Of a DNA stretch of 7,274 bases, positions 1 to 6,714 are shown piece after piece; within the stretch, counting starts at the first letter, position 1; each line of letters starts with the position of its first letter. Below the pieces are notes generated by a model. That model was not told the origin of the DNA. It ran no database searches and saw only the letters and a program-made list of their open reading frames with translations. Origin of the DNA: Paenibacillus sp. FSL H7-0331 (GTDB taxonomy: Bacteria > Bacillota > Bacilli > Paenibacillales > NBRC-103111); assembly GCF_001956045.1 (NCBI RefSeq), contig NZ_MRTH01000094.1, positions 1-7,274 on the forward strand. Reading direction: 5' to 3'. The position numbers and the translations under genes were made by a program.

Positions 1-1044
1 GAGGGTTACACGTGGGGCCAGACGATTAGCGAAAGCGGCAGTTACTTTTTAGAAGTTTATGATCTTGCAGGTAATTCACGATGGTTCCAATTCATTATTG
101 ATATGGATGTACAGATCTCGGATGCACAAGCGGTAGACGGAGCAAAAACGGCATTGGTAATTACTTTTGGCGGTAGTGATACGGTATCGAGCGTATCGCA
201 AAATGTAACCTTGCCAACAACAGGAACAAATGGAACCGTGATTGCATGGGTATCCGATAACACAGACATTATTATGACGACAGGTACGGTAACCCGTCCT
301 GTACATGGAGCAGGCAATGCGACGGTAACCTTAACGGCGACTATCACTAAAGGTACAGAAACTGCTACAAAAACGTTTACGTTGATCGTCGTGGCAGCAC
401 CAGAAGTAATAGTTCCAGACCTAATAGCGCCAATAGTCACAATGACGAATGTGACAACATTCGCTGTCGGTACTGCGATCACAGGGGTACAAAGCAACGA
501 AGTAGGGACGCTTTATCTGGTATCTGCTTCAGCTGCTGTAACGAATAAAGCTTCTCTTGATGCGCTGTTTACAGCAGGTACGGCAATAAAGGAAACGGTA
601 AGTACAGCTAACACAGATACAAGCCTTTCAACGACAGGTTTAACTGCCGGGGAATATAAAGTATATGCCGTAGACACTGTGGGTAATGTTTCGAGTCCTT
701 CAAATGTTACGTTAATATTAACTCCTGTTTCTCAACCTTTCATTATTAGTGGAGGAACGCTTAGCAAGGCTGGCGGAATCAAGGCTACAGTAACGGTGAC
801 AGGGAATAGTATGGGTTCAATTGTACACACAGGCAATGAAGTGGTCATCTTTCAATTGATGAAGGGTGAGATTCCAGTTAGTATCGTTGCTCTGGAGAAA
901 GACATTCAATTCTCTGAAGCACTGACTGCTTACTTTAATGTCACAGGTTCGGACTACAAGGTTGACGTATTTGTAGTGGATAGTTACAGCAACAGTTTTA
1001 CAGATGTCGGTAACCAATTAGCTAAAGCCATAACTTTAGAATAG
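1..1044 (+). CDS. Ig-like-domain surface/secreted protein, 5'-truncated by window edge
   Basis: The frame is open from base 1, so this is the C-terminal 347 codons of a larger protein. The first Met, at base 103, is internal. Residues about 1-33 end an Ig-like domain with the usual D-x-AGN turn (YDLAGN). Residues about 40-131 resemble the atrophied bacterial Ig fold, with a conserved VTLP, an IAWVSDN segment, a TGTVTRP turn and a closing TKTFTLIV strand. Residues about 139-241 form another beta-sandwich ending YKVYAVDTVGNVSSPSNVT. The last ~100 residues are an unassigned beta-rich C-terminal domain. The composition is rich in Thr, Val, Ser and Ala with no Cys, as in secreted wall proteins. 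No SLH, LPXTG or membrane anchor is present at this C-terminus, so any anchor must lie upstream. It sits 74 bp before the SLH protein on the same strand, which suggests a shared cell-surface role. Binding partner and function cannot be told from this part. Confidence 0.85.
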   Translation, partial: EGYTWGQTISESGSYFLEVYDLAGNSRWFQFIIDMDVQISDAQAVDGAKTALVITFGGSDTVSSVSQNVTLPTTGTNGTVIAWVSDNTDIIMTTGTVTRPVHGAGNATVTLTATITKGTETATKTFTLIVVAAPEVIVPDLIAPIVTMTNVTTFAVGTAITGVQSNEVGTLYLVSASAAVTNKASLDALFTAGTAIKETVSTANTDTSLSTTGLTAGEYKVYAVDTVGNVSSPSNVTLILTPVSQPFIISGGTLSKAGGIKATVTVTGNSMGSIVHTGNEVVIFQLMKGEIPVSIVALEKDIQFSEALTAYFNVTGSDYKVDVFVVDSYSNSFTDVGNQLAKAITLE

Positions 1045-1067
1045 TTAACACCATTTATTAGTAGATT

Positions 1068-1090
1068 CGGACCCGGGTTTGCCGGGTTCG
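1068..1090 (+). terminator. GC-rich hairpin between the two surface-protein genes
   Basis: Nine-base arms CGGACCCGG and CCGGGTTCG (one G-T pair) enclose the 5-nt loop GTTTG and are followed only by ATTT. The hairpin starts 24 nt after the stop of the upstream gene and ends 28 nt before the GTG of the SLH gene. The short T tail makes it a weak or partial terminator, an attenuator or an mRNA stabiliser; the sequence does not decide between these. Confidence 0.5.
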
Positions 1091-1103
1091 ATTTACAACA
1101 TGA

Positions 1104-1121
1104 AAGCGAGGATATCGAGTG
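1104..1121 (+). promoter_or_regulatory. Ribosome binding site fixing a GTG start
   Basis: AAGCGAGG (1104-1111) lies 7 nt upstream of the GTG at 1119. It supports this non-ATG start, which also gives a textbook signal peptide directly after it. Confidence 0.6.
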
Positions 1122-3314
1122 AAGATACGATTATTTAATATCGCAACAATTATTGCACTACTACTTACTTTAATGCCATTGAATATTATAGCTGCATCGG
1201 TGAATGTTACTTTAACGGATATACCCACAAAAAATCCTGGCGATACGGTTACTATATCGGGAACAACCAGTTTAAATGAAGTTATTATTAAAGCCATCCG
1301 ACCTAATACTACTATTTTGTATTACGATGTTGCAGTTCCTATTAATGGAGGCTACACTACAAGCTTCAAGCTGCCAATAGATGCCGATTTAGGTAACTAC
1401 ACGGTTGTAGCGGGTAAGGGAACAGACGTGATTACAGGCGAATTTACAGTGGCAACAGCGGCAGTTGTAAGAACGAATGCGAACTTGAAAGCTTTACAAT
1501 TAAGTGAAGCATCCGTAGACTTTTCTGCCGATAAAACGGAATATTCGGCTAGTGTAGGAAACAACGTTACAAGTATAACGGTTTCGGCAAATGCAGATGA
1601 CACCGAGGCAACGGTTACAATTAATAGTGAAAAAACGAACTCTAAACAAATTAATCTAATGGAGGGTTCCAATACCGTCTTGGTTGAAGTGACGGCTCAA
1701 GATGGAACAACCCGAAAAATCTACAGTCTTTACATAAAAAGACCAGCTACTCAAATCGCAGTCCCAAATGTTCCAATCCTAGTATCTACGGAGCCACTAA
1801 GCATTTCTGTACCAGCAGGTTCAATGAATGCGACAATGCAAGTCCCGACTGTTACGTTAGGAACAATAAAACATGCCACGCTTCCGCTAATAGAAGTGAA
1901 AGTTGCTACTTCATTGGGGATTGTTAGTGTTACAATTCCTGCCGGCACTCAAATTACAGCTCCGGCAAACTGGGATAATGTCATTAAACTACCGGAGATT
2001 CAGAGCAATAGTAGTGTATCGGTAGCTAATGGAGCGGTTAGTACAGTTGTTGAAGTTGGATCACCTGATGTTACTTTAACCTTTGATAAAGGAGTACGGC
2101 TTCTTATACCAAACCAAGCAGGAAAAGCGGCTGGCTATGTAAAAGGTAGCATATTTACACCCATTACTGAAACAATAAGTGCTGATACACAAGCTGCTGC
2201 GGATAGAGAAATTGTGGCAGGGGGCGATGCGAAAATTGATGTTAATAGCGACCAAGTTATTTGGACGAAGCATTTCACTAAATTTGCGAGCTATACGACA
2301 GCACCACCAACGACTCCCACAACCAGTTCTGGTAGCAGCGGCGGTGGAGGCAGCTCTGTAATAAACACAGATATCATTTTATCCAATGGAGGTACCGTTA
2401 ACCAAAATGGAGTTGTAATTGTCATTCCGGACGGGGCGGTTACGAGTGATATTAGGGTGACTGTTGATAAAGTAACTAATACGGCTACTTTACCTGCAAC
2501 TCCATCGCTAAAACTTGTAAGTGATGTCTATGAGATTAAAAAAGATAAATTTGGTGAATTTAGCAAATCCGTATCTATTACATTGCCGTTTGACAAAACC
2601 TCCGTTGATTTGGATAAAACATCGGTTGCTGTATACTGGTTGAATGAACAAACAAACCAATGGATTCAGTTGGACAACACACAAGTCGATAAAGCTAATT
2701 CAACGGTAAGCGGATCCGTCAATCATTTTACTAAATTTGCTGTTTATGCTGCGGTCCAAACAGATGCTTCCACATCTGCACCTGGTTCTGTAGATTTTTC
2801 TGACATAAAGGGGCATTGGGCGGAAAAAAGCATTCAAGATCTGATTCAGTTGGGGGCTATAAACGGATATCCTGATGGAACATTTAAACCAGCTACTAAC
2901 ATTACCCGTGCTGAATTCGTTTCGGTTGTCGTAAAAGCTTTTAATCTTCCGGCAAAAGATGGGAAGGTCTTTGCGGACACCGCCAATCATTGGGCACACA
3001 ATTCAATCTCCACAGCTGCAATGCATGGAATTATTTCTGGCTACAGCGATACGACTTTTGGTCCTGACGACCTTATTACCCGTGAGCAGATGGCTGTTCT
3101 AATTGCAAGTGTCAATAAAATGGAGTTGGTTGCCGACGGCAAGGCTTATGCAGATAGCTCCGACGTTTCCGATTGGGCAAAAGTTGCCATAGCTACTACG
3201 ACTTCAAAAGGATTAATGGATGGCTTTGAAGACGGAACCTTGAAACCAAAAGGGAAAACAACTCGAGCGGAAGCAGCAACTGTTATCCTAAGAGCATTAT
3301 CATTAAAACAATAA
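1119..3314 (+). CDS. SLH-domain cell-surface protein with cadherin-like and ZU5-like modules
   Basis: A complete 731-residue exported protein. Residues 1-26 are a signal peptide: MKIR, then a hydrophobic core, with likely cleavage after IIAA. Residues ~27-112 form a beta-sandwich (LTDIPTKNPGDTVTISGTT). Residues ~120-207 fit the cadherin-like beta-sandwich family common in Paenibacillus surface proteins (LKALQLSEASVDFSAD... ending IYSLYIKRP). Residues ~226-393 are a beta-rich module ending HFTKFASY. A Thr/Pro and Ser/Gly linker (394-413) follows, then a ZU5-like module (~418-543; GVVIVIPDGAVTSD) that also ends HFTKFAVY. Three SLH repeats close the protein at ~559-606, ~618-664 and ~677-727. 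They carry HWAEKSI, HWAHNSI and DWAKVAI and the TRAE, TREQ and TRAE tetrads that contact pyruvylated secondary wall polymer in SLH proteins. The protein should sit non-covalently on the outside of the wall with the N-terminal modules exposed. I see no catalytic motif, so a structural or adhesive role is inferred. Confidence 0.92.
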   Translation: MKIRLFNIATIIALLLTLMPLNIIAASVNVTLTDIPTKNPGDTVTISGTTSLNEVIIKAIRPNTTILYYDVAVPINGGYTTSFKLPIDADLGNYTVVAGKGTDVITGEFTVATAAVVRTNANLKALQLSEASVDFSADKTEYSASVGNNVTSITVSANADDTEATVTINSEKTNSKQINLMEGSNTVLVEVTAQDGTTRKIYSLYIKRPATQIAVPNVPILVSTEPLSISVPAGSMNATMQVPTVTLGTIKHATLPLIEVKVATSLGIVSVTIPAGTQITAPANWDNVIKLPEIQSNSSVSVANGAVSTVVEVGSPDVTLTFDKGVRLLIPNQAGKAAGYVKGSIFTPITETISADTQAAADREIVAGGDAKIDVNSDQVIWTKHFTKFASYTTAPPTTPTTSSGSSGGGGSSVINTDIILSNGGTVNQNGVVIVIPDGAVTSDIRVTVDKVTNTATLPATPSLKLVSDVYEIKKDKFGEFSKSVSITLPFDKTSVDLDKTSVAVYWLNEQTNQWIQLDNTQVDKANSTVSGSVNHFTKFAVYAAVQTDASTSAPGSVDFSDIKGHWAEKSIQDLIQLGAINGYPDGTFKPATNITRAEFVSVVVKAFNLPAKDGKVFADTANHWAHNSISTAAMHGIISGYSDTTFGPDDLITREQMAVLIASVNKMELVADGKAYADSSDVSDWAKVAIATTTSKGLMDGFEDGTLKPKGKTTRAEAATVILRALSLKQ

Positions 3315-3339
3315 TGTAATTAAAGATGAGTTTTTGGTT

Positions 3340-3358
3340 AAGGCTAAGAAATAGCCTT
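3340..3358 (+). terminator. Candidate terminator after the SLH gene
   Basis: AAGGCTA and TAGCCTT form a 7-bp stem around AGAAA, 26 nt after the SLH gene stop. Only TG follows instead of a T run, so termination strength is doubtful. The larger hairpin at 3368-3434, which ends in TTTT, may do the job instead. Confidence 0.4.
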
Positions 3359-3367
3359 TGTCGAAAA

Positions 3368-3434
3368 AAGAGCGCCTCGGTATGATGGATTTGTCCACGG
3401 GTTCTAAACCCAACACCATCAAGGAGGCGCTTTT
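3368..3434 (+). promoter_or_regulatory. Large hairpin sequestering the IS110-type transposase ribosome binding site
   Basis: The outer arms are AAGAGCGCCTC (3368-3378) and GAGGCGCTTTT (3424-3434), 11 bp with one G-T pair. Inside are TGATGG (3383-3388) with CCATCA (3416-3421), and GGGTT (3399-3403) with AACCC (3407-3411). The Shine-Dalgarno AGGAGG (3422-3427) is half buried in the outer stem, 10 nt before the ATG at 3438. Hiding the ribosome binding site in read-through transcripts is a known way insertion sequences avoid activation from outside promoters. A-rich sequence on the left and TTTT on the right would also let it terminate transcription arriving from the SLH gene. Confidence 0.6.
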
Positions 3435-3437
3435 ACT

Positions 3438-3555
3438 ATGAAGTTTAAACAAACAGAAGGACAAAATCAACTAAATTTAACGAATTAGCACATCTCATCT
3501 TGTTGTAGGTATCGACATGGCTAAAGAGACTCATGTGAAACAAGCAGGACATTAT
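3438..3555 (+). pseudogene. IS110-family transposase, N-terminal remnant, frameshifted
   Basis: The ATG at 3438 opens MKFKQTEGQNQ and runs to a TAG at 3486. A +1 change of frame near 3480 then gives ISTSHLVVGIDMAKETHV (3484-3537), followed by a stop at 3556. The LVVGIDxAKETHV segment is the start of the RuvC-like DEDD catalytic domain of IS110-family transposases, including the first Asp, in the usual place about 20-30 residues from the N-terminus. Roughly 40 residues survive of a protein that normally has about 400. The rest, including the C-terminal Ser-containing domain, is absent, and unrelated sequence begins within about 50 bp. This is a dead fragment left by deletion. The call rests on motif recognition from memory. 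Confidence 0.65.
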
Positions 3556-3558
3556 TAA

Positions 3559-3951
3559 AGGAATTTTCTCAAGAGGATTAAGTACAGTCAGACGACTTTT
3601 AAGTCGGTCGAGGGTCTGAAGATAGGACACATACTTTGTGATGAATTGGTTAAACAAGGAGTTAAGAATGAAGATACTCCTGCCATTAACTTAATTGTAC
3701 ATCCAATCGGTGTAGGAATGTTCAGTGAAGAACAGTTCGACGAATGGATAAATGAAGCAAAAAAGATTGCTGTAGCATATAAACCAATGATTATTGGTAC
3801 GAGTCACGCCGACGGCTCATTCAGAGGTAGTGATGTATCCATACCCATTGCATACTGTTTTGATAAAAATGGAGATGCTATTTTCGTTTCTAAAACGATG
3901 TGCGAACTCGGATGTTGGATACTCAAACAAAAACCCAGACCTGTTGATTAA
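3559..3951 (+). pseudogene. Nitrilase-superfamily (carbon-nitrogen hydrolase) C-terminal fragment, frameshifted
   Basis: The frame is open from 3559 to a TAA at 3949; a TTG at 3646 is the only start-like codon and has no convincing ribosome binding site. The peptide fits the C-terminal half of a carbon-nitrogen hydrolase: LKIGHILCDE resembles the strand and nucleophile elbow around the catalytic Cys, INLIVHPIGVG follows 16 residues later as in the family, then EWINEAKKIAVAY, MIIGTSHADGSFRG and SIPIAYCFDKNGDAIF. The upstream halves that carry the catalytic Glu and Lys are missing. After VSK the frame is lost: one missing A in the run at 3892-3895 would turn the next residues into NDVRTRMLDTQTKT and end at a TGA at 3945-3947. 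The gene is therefore truncated at its 5' end, next to the IS110 remnant, and frameshifted near its 3' end. Substrate cannot be assigned. Confidence 0.55.
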
Positions 3952-4327
3952 CCAGATTTTGTAACTTTAATCTCAACAGAGACATACGTTTGAATAAAGC
4001 GTTGAACCGCTAAAATTGCAGTGACTTGTTTTCTTAACGAGGAACTTTGCCAGTAAACCTACCTCCCTATAAACAATGATCCTGCATAGGAAAATTGCAG
4101 TTTCTAATTCTTTTACGACGTGGCTAAGAGTTATGTTGGTTAAGAAATCGCATACATTTTTTACTATACCCTCAAGCAATAAATGTTCAAAGGGGGCCTT
4201 TTTAAGTTCTGACAGAGGCAATTTTAAGGATTTTTAAGTTTGATATCGATCGGTGAAATTTGAACCGTCAACTTGCGTTAATATAAAACACTATGCTAAA
4301 CTCCCGTCGTAACGAGACCACCTGTTT

Positions 4328-4433
4328 CTGTCGGCAGCATCGTCTTGGTTGTTTATTAAGCGTTAACGTTCCCGGTTATTTTAATCCCGAAATGCTTCGG
4401 GCGGACCAAGGGACGACGACAGTCGACCTGCCG
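4328..4433. repeat. Nested imperfect inverted-repeat block behind the tmrB-like gene
   Basis: CTGTCG, TCGT and CTTGGT (4328-4349, with a 6-nt bulge) pair with ACCAAG, ACGA and CGACAG (4405-4422, with a 2-nt bulge), 16 bp in all. Within the 55-nt interior, CCCGAA (4386-4391) and TTCGGG (4396-4401) form a tight hairpin around ATGC. CGGCAG (4332-4337) could instead pair with CTGCCG (4428-4433), giving an alternative fold. The block begins about 30 nt beyond the tmrB-like stop. It could be a transcript end structure, a MITE-like or recombination-site relic, or part of an RNA. No family is assigned. Confidence 0.5.
4386..4401 (-). terminator. Possible terminator hairpin of the tmrB-like gene
   Basis: Read on the minus strand, CCCGAA-GCAT-TTCGGG is followed by ATTAAAATAA about 60-75 nt after the tmrB-like stop. 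The stem is only 6 bp and the tail is A/T-mixed rather than a T run, so this is a weak candidate. Confidence 0.3.
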
Positions 4434-4460
4434 CGTGAATATAATGTTAGGTGATGTCAG

Positions 4461-5012
4461 TCACTTCGTCGAATTGTATTCATAATTGTTGTTTATTCTC
4501 TTTAAAATAATGTCTATAATTTCAGTTGTCTTTAAGTGATCCGTAATTATATGCTCTTGATAAATATCCTTCTTAAAAGCTTCGACACATTTAGCTGCCC
4601 GTTGGAATGACCACCCTCCTACTGTATCACCACGCTTGACTAATCTGTTATAAATGGTGTCATCTGAAGCTATTAAACAAAAATGATAGAGCTCGTCATC
4701 TAATTCTTTAAATCCATTGTAAATGTAATTGAAGTTTTCCTCTTTATATATGGTCATGGGCACAATTAAGTGTTTTTGATACTTCTTCTTTACCTCTCCT
4801 GCCACCTTTACGGTCAAGATTTTCCAAAGTTCAATGTCCTGGAAATCATCAGTTTGTTCATGTATGTGCCTTACTTCCTCAGGTAATATCTTTCTAATCA
4901 TAAGTCCAATTTCTTCAGGGTCAAATATCATGCTATTCGCAACAAATGGTTGTAGCATTTGGGCTGTGGAAGTCTTACCAGAACCAAAAGCCCCATTAAT
5001 CATGATAATCAC
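4461..5012 (-). CDS. TmrB-like P-loop NTPase (tunicamycin-resistance protein family)
   Basis: A 183-residue protein from a GTG at 5012; B. subtilis TmrB is close to this size (about 197). The GTG is chosen because AGGAG (5024-5020) lies 7 nt upstream. A longer frame reaches an ATG at 5099, but its first 29 residues are unlike TmrB and precede this ribosome binding site. The N-terminus MIIMINGAFGSGKTST matches TmrB, with Walker A GAFGSGKT at residues 7-14. Further TmrB-like landmarks are FDPEEIG (30-36), LIVPMTI (82-88), HFCLIASDDTIYNRL (110-124), a GDTVGGWSFQRAAKCVEAF stretch (about 128-146) and HIITDHL (154-160). In B. subtilis TmrB is an ATP-binding, membrane-associated protein that protects against tunicamycin. 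Many relatives are annotated only as AAA or kinase-like ATPases, so resistance here is inferred. It is monocistronic, with dead genes on one side and an IS66 element 125 bp upstream. No disabling change is seen. Confidence 0.8.
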   Translation of the reverse strand: MIIMINGAFGSGKTSTAQMLQPFVANSMIFDPEEIGLMIRKILPEEVRHIHEQTDDFQDIELWKILTVKVAGEVKKKYQKHLIVPMTIYKEENFNYIYNGFKELDDELYHFCLIASDDTIYNRLVKRGDTVGGWSFQRAAKCVEAFKKDIYQEHIITDHLKTTEIIDIILKRINNNYEYNSTK

Positions 5013-5019
5013 ATGATCA

Positions 5020-5069
5020 CTCCTGGTAATAATATGTCTTTTAATAAGCTTTGACTGATTTACATTATA
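5020..5069 (-). promoter_or_regulatory. Candidate -10 box and ribosome binding site of the tmrB-like gene
   Basis: On the minus strand a perfect TATAAT sits at 5069-5064, about 52 nt before the GTG, and AGGAG at 5024-5020. No good -35 hexamer is found 16-18 nt upstream, so the promoter may be weak or activator-dependent. It lies between the gene and the IS66 insertion (5138), so the element did not separate this -10 from the gene. Confidence 0.4.
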
Positions 5070-5137
5070 TATAGGAAGTTCGTAAATACTCCATCTCAAA
5101 ATGATTTCGAGAAACTATTGAGCTCGTTAGATAAATG
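5058..5137 (+). pseudogene. Possible 5' part of an unrecognised reading frame split by the IS66 element
   Basis: Frame 3 on the plus strand is open from 5058, after a TGA at 5055, and includes TPSQNDFEKLLSSLDK up to the insertion point. If bases 5138-6738 (the element plus one copy of its target duplication) are removed, it joins in frame to 6739-6880. The first usable start might be the TTG at 5112, but no ribosome binding site supports it. It may be only a remnant or a chance frame. No family is recognised. Confidence 0.3.
5130..5137 (+). repeat. Target-site duplication, left copy
   Basis: GATAAATG directly abuts the left inverted repeat and is repeated exactly at 6731-6738. Eight bases is the duplication length typical of the IS66 family. 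Confidence 0.9.
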
Positions 5138-5153
5138 GTAACTACTCAGGTAC
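5138..5153 (+). repeat. IS66 left terminal inverted repeat
   Basis: The 16 bases GTAACTACTCAGGTAC are the perfect inverse of 6715-6730. The transposase stop codon lies immediately inside this end, at 5155-5157. Confidence 0.9.
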
Positions 5154-5154
5154 T

Positions 5155-6622
5155 CTACAGTTGAAATGAAAATTGACCGCGAGTGACTTGGGTGAGCGAT
5201 TGGAGTAAATTAAGGTTTTGTTTACGGAGTGTTGAAATAAAGCCGCGAATACGAGCAAACTGCTCAGCGCCTTCTTGGGTACGGAAAGCACCGGAGATTT
5301 TCAGTTTCACCTTGACCATTCGAATGTCACGCTCGGCTTGGTTGTTGTCGAAAGGGACGCGCGGGTCGTAGAGGAATCGCAAAATCTCGGTTTTATATAG
5401 CGAGAATCGAGCTAATAGATTCTGTGCCTTGGACTTCGCTTTTCGTCCGCGCTTGGCTTCCGTTGGCAAACAAGGCGAGTCTGGATTCTCAGCTTCGCCT
5501 TGGAGAAGGATTTCATCATAAGCCTGCGCCATCTGCTGTTGGTCTAACGTGGAGACGCCCCCCCAAGTTACGGGCCTGCTTGGCTTCATGGCAGGCTTTT
5601 TGGAGCAAGGCTTTCATCATTTCCGCCCAAGCCTGGCCGTCGTAATCGATGACCCCTTGGCATTCCCGTAACAAATGGGCGCCACAGAGGGCATGCTCAA
5701 ACCGATACAGGTCTTTGAAATAGGAGGCCCAGCAATCGTGCACGACGATCCCTGCATACTGGGGCAGTACATTCATGGCATTCATGCCCAGATAGCCGCG
5801 CTTTTCGTGGATGCCATATAAAGTCAACCTTGCATTCGTTGCTGTATGCATCCATTGCAACTTCCCTTGGACACGCATCCCTGTCTCGTCGGCATGCAAC
5901 ACGTCACTCTGGATCAACTGCTCACGAATGATAGCTTCTACAGGAGCGAGCGCTTCGTGCAGGTTGCCCATATGGGTAAGGATCGTTGCTTCACTCGGGC
6001 TGTGCCCGGTGAGGTCACGCAGCAACTGCTGGATGCGTTCGACTGGCAGCAATTGATGGATATTCAAGTACACCATGAAGGCTTTGACTTGTTCACCGTA
6101 TTGGGTAGGGGCATCCACACCAACAGGAAACACGCCCTCATTGAGGGTACCGCAATGCGAACAGCGTTTACGCTCTACGCGATGCTCAATAACCTGCATC
6201 TGGACAGGAACCAAGTCGAATACTTGGCGCCGTTCTTCTCGCAACACAGTGCTGTCGCCCAAAGCGATTTGGCAACAGGTGCACGTCTGCACCGTGTGTC
6301 GCTGGATGGTGTTGGGATGATCCACAAAACGCAAGGTTGTTCCCTCATGACCTGGCTTTCCGCCCTTTTTCCCGCCGGGTATGCGTAAGCTTTTGGGTTT
6401 GCGGAGCCCATCGCTTGAGGGTGGTTTGCTGCTGTTATTGCTCTTACTGCCCAGTTGCCGCTCTAATTCCTTGACACGAGCTTCGAGTTGGTTATTCCGC
6501 TCTTCCAGTTTGCAGACTTGGTCTTCGAGCTTTGCATTTTGTTCGAGAAGGAGGGTGATGAAGGAGGCAATTTCAGCGTCACCTTTACTGATGGTCATCA
6601 CTTGTTCGGCTGTAAACTTCAT
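5155..6622 (-). pseudogene. tnpC: IS66-family DDE transposase (TnpC type), one frameshift
   Basis: Starting at the ATG at 6622 (GGGAG 9 nt upstream), the frame runs into a seven-G run (minus strand) at 5558-5564 and ends out of frame at 5516. Removing one G rejoins the second frame to a stop at 5155, giving 488 residues. A TTG at 6676 would add 18 residues but has no ribosome binding site. In the corrected protein, residues ~23-57 are a leucine-rich coiled coil, 61-71 the signature SNNSSKPPSSD, and Cys pairs at 114/117 and 154/157 form the IS66 zinc finger. The DDE catalytic residues are D245 (HADETG), D296 (HDCW) and E430 (NNQAERDIR), with HLLRE at 316-320. The C-terminal IS66 segment (GAFRTQEGAEQFARIRGFIST) is complete. 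The frameshift falls between the second Asp and the Glu, so the first product lacks the catalytic Glu. All family motifs survive, so the change is recent, a slippage site, or a sequencing error. Confidence 0.9.
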
Positions 6623-6714
6623 CTGTCCCAACTCCCTTTCCGATCCGGTTTCTGTTATTTCTATTTTACCTGTCAAAACATCAATTGACTACTTATTCCA
6701 TCACTTGAGCCGTG

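Larger units (their letters stand above)
3952..4460. other. Intergenic stretch without a convincing gene
   Basis: About 500 bp between the nitrilase remnant and the tmrB-like gene. On the minus strand an 82-codon frame with a TTG start (4221 to 3973) gives a helix-like peptide beginning MPLSELKKAPFEHLLLEG. I do not recognise it and see no ribosome binding site at its start, so it is at most a remnant. The right third (about 4310-4440) is richer in G+C and contains nested inverted repeats described separately. No tRNA or rRNA is apparent, and no promoter is clear. Confidence 0.6.

Noticed and set aside
57..497. 146-codon minus-strand frame over the Ig-domain gene.
   Set aside because: It is a shadow caused by the Thr/Val-rich plus-strand gene, with no start signal and low-complexity composition.
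3973..4221. 82-codon minus-strand frame as a real gene.
   Set aside because: It has a TTG start with no ribosome binding site, no recognised family and a decayed neighbourhood; kept only as a note in the intergenic entry.
4290..4330. T-box riboswitch: AGGTGGTCTCG on the minus strand (4314-4324) resembles the antiterminator bulge motif.
   Set aside because: The key TGGNACC core is not matched, no terminator with a CGTCCC-type complement and T run follows, and no aminoacylation or amino-acid gene lies downstream.
5013..5099. Longer 212-residue start for the tmrB-like protein at 5099.
   Set aside because: The extra 29 residues do not resemble TmrB, and AGGAG with a 7-nt spacer precedes the internal GTG.
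5126..5132. GTTAGAT and ACCTAAC as a pair of integron core sites making the tmrB-like gene a cassette.
   Set aside because: Each degenerate 7-mer is expected about once per kilobase per strand, no integrase is present, and GTTAGAT partly overlaps the IS66 target duplication without a foldable partner.
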